From NCBI RefSeq assembly GCF_013283365.1, contig NZ_WBYM01000003.1, positions 248,001-312,000 on the forward strand: a DNA stretch of 64,000 nt, written 5' to 3'. Position 1 is the first letter of the stretch. Each line of letters begins with the position of its first letter. The notes under the pieces are model-generated. The model worked only from the letters and a program-made list of their open reading frames with translations. It was not told the origin of the DNA and did not search any database. The position numbers were made by a program, and so were the translations under genes. Source of the DNA: Marinobacterium sp. xm-d-530 (GTDB lineage Bacteria > Pseudomonadota > Gammaproteobacteria > Pseudomonadales > Balneatricaceae). Shown piece by piece: positions 46,221-54,464 of the stretch.

Positions 46221-46262
46221 TTTCATACAACAACTTAGGAAATAAATAAGAGAAAAATTAAC

Positions 46263-46676
46263 ATGAACACTAAACAGCTATTCAAGAATCTTTTTTTCAC
46301 CGCCGCATTAGGCGTGAGCGCGATGGCCAATGCGGACCATCGCGACGGGCATGTTAACGTGACCGTCGGGGAACTTTCGGGCCGTGCTGAATTTGGGCAG
46401 AAAGTCTTTAACGGTACCTGTGCAGCCTGTCACGGTGAAAACGGTTCAGGATCACAGAAGGGACCGCCATTGATTCATGATATCTACAACCCAGGTCATC
46501 ACTCTAATCAGTCGATAGTGAATGCCATTAAGCATGGCGTCCGAGCACATCATTGGCCTTACGGAGATATGCCTGCTCAGGAGAAAATCGGGTTTGCAGA
46601 AACGATGGCTGTGATCGAATTTATTCGCGAGATTCAGGTTCAAAATGGTGTGGAGCGCCAGGCACACAATATGTAA
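46263..46676 (+). CDS. Cytochrome c, class I-like (copper cluster)
   Basis: The 137-residue exported protein has a signal peptide ending near ANA, one CAACH heme motif and a GDMPAQ segment as Met ligand. It is a single-heme periplasmic cytochrome. Histidine-rich stretches (DHRDGHVNV, HHSNQ, HHWPYG) could also bind metal. The gene lies between ccdA and copC. Confidence 0.88.
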   Translation: MNTKQLFKNLFFTAALGVSAMANADHRDGHVNVTVGELSGRAEFGQKVFNGTCAACHGENGSGSQKGPPLIHDIYNPGHHSNQSIVNAIKHGVRAHHWPYGDMPAQEKIGFAETMAVIEFIREIQVQNGVERQAHNM

Positions 46677-46713
46677 TGGGCGGGTGCATCCAAACTAAAT
46701 CAGGAGAAAAGAG

Positions 46714-47061
46714 ATGAAACGATTGAAACTGGGGCTTCTAAGCTCAGTTCTGGGGCTATCTACCAACGTTTTCGCGCATGGCGTTATGCATGAAACCTTT
46801 CCCGCCAATAGCGCGTCAATGTCAGCGCCGACAGATCGTGTAGAGCTGACCTTCAAGAATCCTACGAAGTTGATCAGTATCAAATTACTCGATTCAGAAG
46901 AGAATTCCGTACCGGTTAATTTTGAGCGTTCGACGGAAGCTGGGACTCACTTTGAGTCGATGTTTCAAGCGCTACAACCCGGTAGTTATACAGTTCAATG
47001 GAAAGCGATGGGTGAGGATGGGCATATGATGAAGGGAGATTTTGGATTTAAGCAGGAGTAA
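46714..47061 (+). CDS. copC: Copper-binding periplasmic protein CopC
   Basis: The 115-residue protein has a signal peptide cut after FA, so that the mature form starts with His (AHGVMH), the N-terminal copper ligand of CopC. The core is a beta-sandwich with DRVELTFKNPTKL and the C-terminal DGHMMKGDFGF. It carries copper in the periplasm. copD follows, and the two often act together in copper uptake or delivery. Single Cu(II)-type sites are suggested by few Met residues. Confidence 0.9.
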   Translation: MKRLKLGLLSSVLGLSTNVFAHGVMHETFPANSASMSAPTDRVELTFKNPTKLISIKLLDSEENSVPVNFERSTEAGTHFESMFQALQPGSYTVQWKAMGEDGHMMKGDFGFKQE

Positions 47062-47110
47062 CTCTACAAAGTAAGGCAGCCATAAGAATGCTTGTGAAGG
47101 GAGTTAATGT

Positions 47111-48010
47111 ATGGAATTGATTGTTTGGGACGGTCTTGTTTTTGGTACGCGCTGGTTACTTTATCTCGGCGCTGCGGCCGCGATTGGTGGTTCAGCCAGT
47201 CTGTGGATGATGCAGCAACAGATTGTGCTCAGACCGGTGCTGATGCGCTATTCCCTGATAGCGACGCTGTTAGCGGTCAGTGCTGCGATTCTGCATTTTC
47301 TGGTCCGGGTGGGCGAGGCCTATGACGAAGGCTTAAGCGGGATGTTCGATCCCGATATGATCGGATTTATGTGGGAGTCGCCGCTGGGTGAAGCACTGTT
47401 TCTAAGAAGCATCGGTTTGCTAATGATTCTTGCAGGTCTTCTGTTTCTAGCATTAGTTCGCAGCGGGAACCGTGAGCAACGTATTGAGCTTGGATTGATT
47501 GAAGGGCTCTTTGTGCTGGCCGGTATGGTGCTTATGGCGCTTTCCTTCAGTGAGGCAGGGCATGCAGTTGAACAACATCTGGTTTTTCAGCTTGTCCTGG
47601 CGGTGCATGTCGTTTTAACGGCCTGGTGGATGGGCTCGCTCTATCCGCTATGGTTGGCCTGTCATCGCCTGGAATTTAGCGAAGCGTACCGGTTACTTGA
47701 TCGTTTCGGTCAGCTAGCAGTAACGGCTGTGCTATTGCTGCTTGCCGGTGGCGTATACATGAGCTACCAGCTGACTGGCTGGGCGAATCTATTTACCAGC
47801 GATTATGGCATTTTACTTCTGGTTAAAGTCGCTCTGGTGGCGGTCATCTTATCGCTGGCCGCGATTCATAAACTGGTCTTGGTACCCCGGCTTCAACACA
47901 CTCAGGATGCGGGTGTATTGAAGCGTTCTATCTTTTTGGAGAAGATTATCGGAGCATCAATCTTTGCAATAACAACTGTTTTAACCACTTTAGTGGGAAC
48001 GCTTAACTGA
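47111..48010 (+). CDS. copD: Copper resistance D domain protein CopD
   Basis: The 299-residue membrane protein has eight or so helices and fits the CopD family: a first helix with RWLLYLGAAAAIGGSASLW, HxxxAxW-like AVHVVLTAWWMGSLYPLWLA and KVALVAVILSLAAIHKLVLVP. CopD is thought to move copper across the inner membrane together with CopC. It is the last gene of the plus-strand cluster and converges with the cytochrome gene at 48.03 kb. Confidence 0.88.
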   Translation: MELIVWDGLVFGTRWLLYLGAAAAIGGSASLWMMQQQIVLRPVLMRYSLIATLLAVSAAILHFLVRVGEAYDEGLSGMFDPDMIGFMWESPLGEALFLRSIGLLMILAGLLFLALVRSGNREQRIELGLIEGLFVLAGMVLMALSFSEAGHAVEQHLVFQLVLAVHVVLTAWWMGSLYPLWLACHRLEFSEAYRLLDRFGQLAVTAVLLLLAGGVYMSYQLTGWANLFTSDYGILLLVKVALVAVILSLAAIHKLVLVPRLQHTQDAGVLKRSIFLEKIIGASIFAITTVLTTLVGTLN

Positions 48011-48033
48011 TGCGTCCGTGATAGCCCAGACGA

Positions 48034-48489
48034 TCATTTATCTTTGAAAATCTCGGTGTGCCGTTGTGCTATCTCCTGAGGCCACTGGGCTTTGATGTAC
48101 GCCAAAACTTCCCAAATCTGCTCATCGGTCAGCTTACCGGCGAAAGCCGGCATCTTTGACTTATAATCCGCGCCGGCGATCGACTGCACACCCTCTTTGG
48201 TTAACTGGAACAGAAGCGCATCATCGTGATGCCAGGTGTGTCCCGTTTCGTCGTGCGGCGGCGCTGGAAGATAGCCGTTATCGTCACGCTTCTGCCAATC
48301 CGGCTCACCCTTTAGATCGGCACCGTGGCAGCTAGCGCACTCGTTTTGATAAATCGTTTTCCCAGCACTCACCGCCTTAGCATCAGTGTAAGGAATTTTG
48401 CCCTGAGCACTGTTAGTCGAAACGAAGGCAATGGCTGTACCCAGAACAACTACGCCAGCAGCAACGCCTAATTTTGTTCCATTATTCAT
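48034..48489 (-). CDS. Membrane-anchored or exported cytochrome c (copper cluster)
   Basis: The 151-residue protein has an N-terminal hydrophobic segment (about 6-24) with no clear cleavage site, a CASCHG heme motif and a KMPAFAGKL Met ligand segment, as in cytochrome c class I. It is the last gene of the minus-strand copper operon, about 50 bp after the cupredoxin gene. It may receive or hand on electrons from copper redox reactions; this is inference. Confidence 0.88.
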   Translation of the reverse strand: MNNGTKLGVAAGVVVLGTAIAFVSTNSAQGKIPYTDAKAVSAGKTIYQNECASCHGADLKGEPDWQKRDDNGYLPAPPHDETGHTWHHDDALLFQLTKEGVQSIAGADYKSKMPAFAGKLTDEQIWEVLAYIKAQWPQEIAQRHTEIFKDK

Positions 48490-48539
48490 AATCCATCCAA
48501 AATAGGTCTATGGAAATTAAGATGTTTTGACGACTCTAT

Positions 48540-48890
48540 CTATTCGACCGTGATATCTCCCCGGTACATCTGCATCTGGCAATGAAACGCGTAGCTGCCC
48601 GCAGGGCTCGCTGGAATCTGAATCGCTTTTACCTTGTTTATGGGTAGCGATACGCTAATGCCGAGATCGGGGACCAGCAGCATTTCAGAGCAGGGGGCTT
48701 TATCTTCGCGCAAAAAATTGAGCGTTGTGGGTTTGCCTGCCGGTATCTTGATATGTGCGGGTGTATACACACCGTCAGCGACTTTGATGGTCTGCTTCGC
48801 TGACGCAACCGAGGCGACAGGCTTGTAGAGCCAGAACCACCAGACAATCAGTCCGATTAATACTAGACCTACTAGGTTGATGAGTATCAT
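48540..48890 (-). CDS. Cupredoxin-like protein
   Basis: The 116-residue protein has an N-terminal membrane anchor (about 2-22), then a beta-rich domain ending in SYAFHCQMQMYRGDI. The Cys-x-Met-x-Met and His residues fit a modified cupredoxin metal site of the type in copper-resistance 'cupredoxin domain' proteins. It likely binds copper on the outer face of the inner membrane. It lies about 40 bp downstream of copA on the same strand. Confidence 0.85.
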   Translation of the reverse strand: MILINLVGLVLIGLIVWWFWLYKPVASVASAKQTIKVADGVYTPAHIKIPAGKPTTLNFLREDKAPCSEMLLVPDLGISVSLPINKVKAIQIPASPAGSYAFHCQMQMYRGDITVE

Positions 48891-48926
48891 CGGTTACTCC
48901 TCCTCAGCGCTTCTGCGCCCTAAAAA

Positions 48927-51179
48927 TTAATGCTGCTGCGCTTTAAACAGGCGCAGTCGATTGGCATTGGTGACGACTGTTAGTGACGAAAAGGCCATCG
49001 CGCCGCCGGCTATAATGGGACTGAGTAGAACGCCAAAGATTGGGTACAACAGACCCGCAGCGATCGGTATGCCCGCAACGTTGTAGATGAACGCGCCTAC
49101 CAGATTCTGTTTGATGTTCGCTAGCGTAGCCTTGCTCACTGCAACGGCATCGGCCAGTCCGTGCAGTGAACCTCGCATTAGGGTGATATCCGCGCTCTCG
49201 ATCGCAATATCCGTACCGGTGCCGATCGCGAAGCCAACGTTAGCCTTAGCGAGAGCCGGCGCATCGTTAATACCATCCCCCGTCATGCCGACAATCTCAC
49301 CCTTCATTTGAAGTGATTCAATATGGGCAAGCTTATCCTCAGGCATCACTTCGGCATGGTACTCATTGATACCTACCTGGGCGGCTACGGCTTTAGCCGT
49401 GGCATTGTTATCACCAGTTAGCATAATGACTCTCATACCCTGAGCTTGCAGGCGCTGAATGGCCAGTTTGGAATCAGATTTGATCGGATCAGCAACGGCA
49501 ACAATACCCGCGAACTGATTGTCGATCGCAATAAACATCGGAGTTTTCGCCTGACTGGCGAGGCGCTGGGCTTCATCGACCTGAGCACTGATGTCGATGT
49601 TGTTATGCTGCATAAATGAGGCGTTACCCAGTAACACCGTCTTGCCACTGACGTTGCCAGAAACGCCCTGACCGGAGTGCGCGTGAAAATCTGTGACTTT
49701 CTCCAGGCTCAAGCTTTGCGCTTTTGCCGCTTCTACAATCGCTTCTGCCAGTGGATGCTCTGATCCAGTCTCGAGGCTGGCGACCAGTGCCAATAGATCT
49801 GATTTGTCGAGGTCAGTAACCGGTATTATATCGGTCACAGCCGGTTTGCCTTCAGTGATAGTGCCGGTTTTATCAAGGACCATCGCCGTGATCTGAGAAG
49901 CGGTTTGCAGTGCTTCCCCGTTGCGAATCAGTACACCGGCCTCAGCCGCTTTACCCATCCCAACCATGACGGACATCGGTGTTGCCAGCCCAAGCGCACA
50001 GGGACAGGCGATAATCAGCACGGTTGTCGCTGAGATAATGGCGAAGGCAATCGTGGGTTCGGGTCCAAAGTTGGCCCAGATCAGCGCGCTGACAATGGCG
50101 ATGATCATAATCGCGGGTACAAAATACTCGCTGATCTTATCGGCAAGGCGTCCAATCGGTGGTTTGGAGTTCTGCGCCTTTTTAACTGAAGCGATAATCT
50201 GCGACAGCGCCGTGTTCTTGCCCACCCGTGTCGCTTCATAGAGTAGCGATCCACTCTTGTTTAGCGTGCCGGCAATGATCTCATCACCGATCTCTTTGAC
50301 GACTGGAATAGGTTCACCAGTCAGCATCGATTCATCAATTGAAGAATGCCCTTCGACAACGCGGCCATCGACGGCAATCTTTTCGCCTGGGCGAACGCGT
50401 ACCTTGTCGCCCATAACGACATCATCGATAGGGAGATCTACCTCTTCATCACCACGGAGGACACGGGCTGTTTTGGGTTGCAGGCCGATCAAGCGCTTTA
50501 TCGCTTCCGAGGTACGTCCCCGCGCTTTAACTTCCAGAGCCAGACCCAGATTAATCAGACCAATGATCATCGTTGTCGCTTCAAAATAGATGTGTCGTGC
50601 CATTTCAGGGAAAAGCGAGGGTGCAGTCACTACAGCAAACGAGTAGAGCCAGGCGGCTCCTGTTCCGAGTGCGATCAAGGTGTCCATATTGGCTGAGTGA
50701 GTACGAAACGCCTTCCATGCACCAATATAGAAACCACGACCGGCGAGCACCATGGCTGCCAACGTAACCAGGCCGATAATGCCCCAAACGAGTCTCTCCG
50801 TGCCGGTGGTGACAGACATTTCACCGATGAACAGCCCGTAAATCATCAGCGGCACACCGATGCTCAGGGAGACGACGACGTTGCGCATCAGCTGCCGATA
50901 GTACTGCGCGTCAGCGGCTTCTTTCTCTGCCAGGCTGTCTGCTTCCGACTCGTTTTCAGATTCTTTCGCACCGTACCCTGCCTGAGTAACCGCTTCTATC
51001 AGCGTATCGGACGCTACGTTGCCTTCGATGGTCGCAGTGCGATCAGCAAAGTTCATTTCAGCCGAAGTTACCCCGGGAACCGCTTTCAAAGATTTCTCGA
51101 TTTTAGCGACGCACCCAGCGCAACTGGCACCTTGAATATCCAAAATAATTGGATGCTTCGCGACCTTAATGCTGTTCAT
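48927..51179 (-). CDS. copA: Cu(I)-exporting P-type ATPase CopA
   Basis: The 750-residue protein has one HMA domain with GASCAGC (Cys20/Cys23), the ion site [10 protein letters not shown], the [11 protein letters not shown] phosphorylation motif, [10 protein letters not shown], and [10 protein letters not shown]. Specificity residues of copper pumps are present: FIYNVAGIP (the Tyr-Asn pair) and AMAFSSLTV (Met-x2-Ser-Ser). It exports Cu(I) from cytoplasm to periplasm. I chose the ATG at 51179, 9 nt after AGAGG; the longer frame to 51275 lies inside merR. The N-terminus overlaps merR by 14 bp, so the two are coupled. Confidence 0.95.
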   Translation of the reverse strand: MNSIKVAKHPIILDIQGASCAGCVAKIEKSLKAVPGVTSAEMNFADRTATIEGNVASDTLIEAVTQAGYGAKESENESEADSLAEKEAADAQYYRQLMRNVVVSLSIGVPLMIYGLFIGEMSVTTGTERLVWGIIGLVTLAAMVLAGRGFYIGAWKAFRTHSANMDTLIALGTGAAWLYSFAVVTAPSLFPEMARHIYFEATTMIIGLINLGLALEVKARGRTSEAIKRLIGLQPKTARVLRGDEEVDLPIDDVVMGDKVRVRPGEKIAVDGRVVEGHSSIDESMLTGEPIPVVKEIGDEIIAGTLNKSGSLLYEATRVGKNTALSQIIASVKKAQNSKPPIGRLADKISEYFVPAIMIIAIVSALIWANFGPEPTIAFAIISATTVLIIACPCALGLATPMSVMVGMGKAAEAGVLIRNGEALQTASQITAMVLDKTGTITEGKPAVTDIIPVTDLDKSDLLALVASLETGSEHPLAEAIVEAAKAQSLSLEKVTDFHAHSGQGVSGNVSGKTVLLGNASFMQHNNIDISAQVDEAQRLASQAKTPMFIAIDNQFAGIVAVADPIKSDSKLAIQRLQAQGMRVIMLTGDNNATAKAVAAQVGINEYHAEVMPEDKLAHIESLQMKGEIVGMTGDGINDAPALAKANVGFAIGTGTDIAIESADITLMRGSLHGLADAVAVSKATLANIKQNLVGAFIYNVAGIPIAAGLLYPIFGVLLSPIIAGGAMAFSSLTVVTNANRLRLFKAQQH

Positions 51180-51591
51180 GAGCTCCATCCTCTGTAAAAG
51201 TTTCAATAAGGTGGCAAATAGACTCGTTGGTCGGACATAGGTCTTCCATCTCGTTCCAGGTTTTAGCAGCTGCAATCATACGGTTTCTTAGCGCGACCAT
51301 GTCACGAAACCTGGCTTCAGTCTCTTCCAAGCGCTGATTGATGATATCCCTAACCAAACCACAGGCAGAATGCTGATGATCGGTTCGCGCGAATATCTCC
51401 CTAACGTCATCAATGCTGAATCCAAGACTGCGCGCAGCGAGGATAAACTTGAGGCGATTGATATCTGATGGACTGAAATGCTTATACCCGTTGTCCGGAT
51501 TAGTGTGTGGCTTTAGCAGTCCTGCGCGCGTATAAAATCGCACGGTATCAGACGTGATAGAAAGTAACTTGGCAACTTCATTTACCCGCAT
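51166..51591 (-). CDS. MerR-family metal-responsive regulator
   Basis: The 141-residue protein begins with a MerR winged helix ([26 protein letters not shown]) and has the dimer helix and C-terminal metal loop. Cys77, Cys119 and Cys126 are present ([15 protein letters not shown]). Cys77 is the position that marks divalent-metal sensors (CadR, ZntR, MerR), while CueR has Ser77; the CX6C spacing is also CadR-like. The neighbours are copper genes, so the inducer may be copper or a divalent metal. It is the third gene of the minus-strand operon behind a MerR-type promoter (52347-52377). Confidence 0.9.
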   Translation of the reverse strand: MRVNEVAKLLSITSDTVRFYTRAGLLKPHTNPDNGYKHFSPSDINRLKFILAARSLGFSIDDVREIFARTDHQHSACGLVRDIINQRLEETEARFRDMVALRNRMIAAAKTWNEMEDLCPTNESICHLIETFTEDGAHEQH

Positions 51592-51628
51592 GAAAGACTC
51601 CTCTTTATTTCTGACTTACTTTTCCAGA

Positions 51629-51979
51629 TCAATGCCCTGGTGGAGGTTTACTACAGCAATGCGGCACATGCTTGGCGTTGTCGCGGACGTTCTGATCGAT
51701 TTGTTTGTCCCAACTAAGCTTTAGCCGGTTCCACCAGTCAGACTCTGGTTTGATATCGTGAGACTCAAGTATGTCCAAGATAGCGCTGATACTCGCAATA
51801 GACGCGTCGTACGAGACTGACAAACTTCCATTCTTTACGCCCAGGTCCACCATATCAACGCCTCTTATCGACTCAACCTCTCGTTTTGCAAGCTCTACAC
51901 TTTGCTGTGTCATACCGGTCAATTTGAGTTTGCGTTTAACCAAAAATGCTTCGTTAATACCCACTTTATGCGTATCCAT
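51629..51979 (-). CDS. HMA-like protein lacking the CxxC metal site
   Basis: The 116-residue protein has the beta-alpha-beta pattern of a heavy-metal-associated domain (RKLKLTGMTQQSVELAKREVES... then VSYDASIASISAILDILE), but the position of the metal site has LTGMTQQS in place of a CxxC. The C-terminus carries HVPHCCSKPPPGH, a possible alternative metal site. No signal peptide is seen. It is the second gene of the operon, after the SHOCT gene and before merR. A role as a degenerate or relocated copper carrier is inference. Confidence 0.7.
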   Translation of the reverse strand: MDTHKVGINEAFLVKRKLKLTGMTQQSVELAKREVESIRGVDMVDLGVKNGSLSVSYDASIASISAILDILESHDIKPESDWWNRLKLSWDKQIDQNVRDNAKHVPHCCSKPPPGH

Positions 51980-51989
51980 ATCGCCTCAG

Positions 51990-52295
51990 TTAATCTGACT
52001 CGAAGTCACTTAGTACACGTTTACGTTTCTCATATACCTCTTCGTCAATTTCGCCGCGCGCATAAAGCTCGTCGAGGATCCGACGGGCATTATTGGATTC
52101 TTTGGATCCAGCTCGAACAGCTTTGACGGTCAGTACTATGATGAAAATTAAAATGCCCCAGAACAGTAGCATCCCGAAGCCACCAAACATTCCAAATCCC
52201 CAGGCCATTGGGTGGTAGTCACCGTCAAGATCTGCGAGCGTCGTCCCGCTGAGGAACATCGACGTTGCTGCGTATAGACTTAGTCTTTTATTCAT
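51990..52295 (-). CDS. SHOCT domain membrane protein
   Basis: The 101-residue protein has a signal-like N-terminus (about 1-22) followed by one membrane helix (about 38-58) with Gly/Phe/Met-rich sequence, and ends with a SHOCT domain (ARRILDELYARGEIDEEVYEKRKRVL). Such small proteins are common next to copper pumps. It is the first gene of the minus-strand copper operon and lies just downstream of the MerR-type promoter. Function is unknown. Confidence 0.8.
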   Translation of the reverse strand: MNKRLSLYAATSMFLSGTTLADLDGDYHPMAWGFGMFGGFGMLLFWGILIFIIVLTVKAVRAGSKESNNARRILDELYARGEIDEEVYEKRKRVLSDFESD

Positions 52296-52346
52296 TAGTC
52301 GCTCTCCTGCTTGCGTATTACACTATGAGACAGCTAATCTATATTT

Positions 52347-52377
52347 AGCTTAAACCTGTGAGTAGCTCATAGGTCAA
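52347..52377 (-). promoter_or_regulatory. MerR-type promoter/operator (19-bp spacer) for the copper operon
   Basis: On the minus strand a TTGACC -35 (52372-52377) and a TAAGCT -10 (52347-52352) are separated by 19 bp, the abnormally long spacing of MerR-activated promoters. The spacer and -35 contain a dyad with 9-bp arms ACCTATGAG and CTCACAGGT (8 of 9 complementary) around 3 bp (52354-52374). It drives the SHOCT-HMA-merR-copA-cupredoxin-cytochrome operon. The divergent methyltransferase ribosome site begins at its right edge, so the same protein could affect both. Confidence 0.85.
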
Positions 52378-52386
52378 GGATTGAAC

Positions 52387-53013
52387 ATGAAAAAGTTAAA
52401 ACTCTATTGGAATGAGCGGTACCAAAGCCTTGCGGATGAAGAGCTATCATGGACCGAGGTCAGGCCAGATCTTTCTCTTGAATGGATTGAAAAGCTTGCA
52501 GATAGAGATGACTCGATTATCGATATCGGCGGAGGTCGCTCTGCGTTGATAGCGAGCCTGTTGGGACAAGGTTATACCCAACTGACTCATCTGGACTTAT
52601 CAAGTGTAGCGAGTCGTGAACTGCAAGAACGGTTAGGCGAAAAAGCTAATCAGATCAACTGGATCTGCGGTAGTGTATTGGACTTCTCGTCGGCAGCTAC
52701 AATCGATGTTTGGCATGATCGGGCCGTGTTTCATTTTCTGACGAAGGCTAAGGATCGTCAGCAGTACGTTAAGGTCCTTGAACAACATCTTTCGCCTGAG
52801 GGCAGGGTAATCCTCGCAACTTTTCATACCTCGGGGCCTAAAAAATGCTCTGGGCTCCCAATTTGTCAGTACACATCTGAGAGCTTGGTACGGGAATTCA
52901 ATCAGTGGAGTGAGACTGATTGGGAACTGGAGCTAGGTGCTATTAACGATCATGTAACGCCATCAGGGAATGTTCAGGTTTTTCAGTACAGTTCTTTAAG
53001 AAAATCCCGATAA
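52387..53013 (+). CDS. Class I SAM-dependent methyltransferase (island)
   Basis: The 208-residue protein has the methyltransferase motif I DSIIDIGGGRSALI, an acidic TQLTHLDLSS after beta-2, and the DVWHDRAVFHFLT segment. It looks like the small methyltransferases encoded beside metal-resistance genes; the substrate is unknown. An AAGGA site lies 6 nt before the ATG at 52387 (a TTG at 52381 is an alternative). It is divergent from the SHOCT-copA operon, and the MerR operator ends 13 bp before the start. Confidence 0.85.
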   Translation: MKKLKLYWNERYQSLADEELSWTEVRPDLSLEWIEKLADRDDSIIDIGGGRSALIASLLGQGYTQLTHLDLSSVASRELQERLGEKANQINWICGSVLDFSSAATIDVWHDRAVFHFLTKAKDRQQYVKVLEQHLSPEGRVILATFHTSGPKKCSGLPICQYTSESLVREFNQWSETDWELELGAINDHVTPSGNVQVFQYSSLRKSR

Positions 53014-53189
53014 AGAAACAATGCACTAAAACTAAAAGTACTATCGACGCCCTTTTCAGAAGCTAGGATGGCGCGGCTTTCTCAGAAGTGTCGTGGTTTG
53101 TCAAAGGTCTGCTTCAGGGAAATCGAGTCATCTCTGTTTTGACCGTAAAGTTCGCTTAGCGACCATCTATTGAAGCGGAGTCGATGGCC
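53014..53189. other. Intergenic region between methyltransferase and FinO-like genes
   Basis: About 175 bp between two convergent genes. I see no hairpin with a T-run, no gene and no clear repeat in it. Confidence 0.4.
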
Positions 53190-53615
53190 CTAATGTGCCG
53201 ATTTGAGATACCATAGTTGCTCAAACGAGCATGAGATTACTCGACCCTCCAACCACTCAATAGCCTGCTCACGTAAATCAGCATAGTGACTCACATCTTC
53301 CTTCAACTCCTTACGCTTTAGTGCCGTAAGGAACTTATTTACATGATGGCGTTTAGATTCTTTAGAGACTGATGAACCAGCAGAGCCATCCAGATTTGCT
53401 CTATAAAGTTTCCTGTCTAGGTGCGCTATTACCAAAGCGTTGTATTTAGCAGAGCTACAGTAGCTACTGAGAAGCTTCTGAATAGTCTTCTCAGTAAACG
53501 CATCACCTACCGCATCCTGAATCTGCTCATGGATGCCAATTTCTAACAGCGTTGGATCAGCGAATACACTGAAATTATCTGTCAGGTACTCAAGCAATCT
53601 TCTTGGTGAAGTCAT
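53190..53615 (-). CDS. ProQ/FinO-domain protein
   Basis: The 141-residue product fits the ProQ/FinO RNA-chaperone fold: it begins PRRLLEYLTDNFSVFADPTLLEIGIHEQI, has KLLSSYCSSAKYNALV, and YRANLDGSAGSSVSKES, which match the conserved positions of the domain. Such proteins bind structured RNA, and in plasmids repress transfer or control copy number. It is the last gene of the coupled set and overlaps the Gp2-like gene by 26 bp. The match was made by eye only. Confidence 0.65.
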   Translation of the reverse strand: MTSPRRLLEYLTDNFSVFADPTLLEIGIHEQIQDAVGDAFTEKTIQKLLSSYCSSAKYNALVIAHLDRKLYRANLDGSAGSSVSKESKRHHVNKFLTALKRKELKEDVSHYADLREQAIEWLEGRVISCSFEQLWYLKSAH

Positions 53616-54264
53616 TTCCCACCTCCTGAGTCTCTGTCTTGCGCTTTAACTCGCTGGTACTGAAGTCTCTAGTACCAATGTCGCCATATCCCTTACTACG
53701 CTGTTTCGCTAGATAGGAGAATATATAAACTGCTTCTGATTGAGTTTCTGGCTTAGCTCTATGAATCATAGGAATAGGTGGATCAACACGCCATGGATGA
53801 GAGTGACCACGCTTATCGTGCAGTTCTTCCCAGCGTTGTTGCACAGCCCAAGGGTTCTGGATCTTGTTACCGTCAAGCCAAAGCACTGCATGGTAGTGGT
53901 AGCCCTTTGCCTTCTCTTTTTCACGCACCCAGAGATACGCGACACGTTTGTGACCTTTAGATATGAGCCACTTCTTTAGTGCCCTAAGCATCTGGGTGAA
54001 CGCCTTGTTATCACTACCGTATTGTTCACTGTGTGACTCAAGCCGTATCTGATACACCTTGTTGTGATGTGAGAGCATCGCCTCCATCTGAAGAATGGCT
54101 GGATACAGAATGTCCGTACGGACTTCGTACTCGCCCTCTGAGCCAGTATTGATCTCATATACATGATCACCATGCTGAACATAGCTAGCGTTCGTCAGAG
54201 AGCCTTTCTGGGGCTTTGAGTCGAGGGTTAAAGTGGAGTGGTTTAAGGGTATAGGTAATATCAT
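53590..54264 (-). CDS. YagK/YfjJ (inovirus Gp2-like) protein with HUH-like motif, putative replication initiator
   Basis: The 224-residue product resembles the YagK/YfjJ C-terminal or inovirus Gp2 family. It contains a hydrophobic-flanked HYH motif (His123/His125 in GYHYHAVLWL) and a Y-x3-Y pair (Tyr180/Tyr184 in VYIFSYLAK). This order, HUH then two tyrosines, is that of rolling-circle replication initiators. It may nick DNA at an origin, giving the element autonomous replication. Its start shares an ATGA with the stop of the GLL-repeat gene. Activity is inferred from motifs. Confidence 0.75.
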   Translation of the reverse strand: MILPIPLNHSTLTLDSKPQKGSLTNASYVQHGDHVYEINTGSEGEYEVRTDILYPAILQMEAMLSHHNKVYQIRLESHSEQYGSDNKAFTQMLRALKKWLISKGHKRVAYLWVREKEKAKGYHYHAVLWLDGNKIQNPWAVQQRWEELHDKRGHSHPWRVDPPIPMIHRAKPETQSEAVYIFSYLAKQRSKGYGDIGTRDFSTSELKRKTETQEVGNDFTKKIA

Positions 54265-54464
54265 TTACCTAGCTCCTTTTGAGCTATTAGCTCAAGCAAA
54301 CCAAGCGGTTGTTCTGGCTGAACATCTGCATCCAATAGCCCATGTTGCATGGCTTTGGGCGATACTTCTTGCTGGCCTAGAGCACCCAGTAGACCACCCT
54401 GAATTTCGTTATCCTCGGGTACATCTTGTTGGGCAACTTGTTGAAGCAATCCCGTATTACTCAT
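54261..54464 (-). CDS. Small GLL-repeat protein, unknown
   Basis: This 67-residue product contains four tandem copies of a short GLL motif (GLLQQVAQQ, GLLGALGQQ, GLLDAD, GLLELIAQK), spaced 13-18 residues. Its start (ATG at 54464) overlaps the stop of the AlpA-like gene (ATGA) and its stop overlaps the start of the Gp2-like gene (ATGA), so it is almost surely translated. It is not recognised as any known family. The repeats could form short amphipathic helices that bind a partner. Confidence 0.7.
   Translation of the reverse strand: MSNTGLLQQVAQQDVPEDNEIQGGLLGALGQQEVSPKAMQHGLLDADVQPEQPLGLLELIAQKELGK

Noticed and set aside
50697-51197. A 166-codon plus-strand frame over the 5' part of copA
   Set aside because: Antisense to the HMA and membrane region of the copper ATPase; no independent support.
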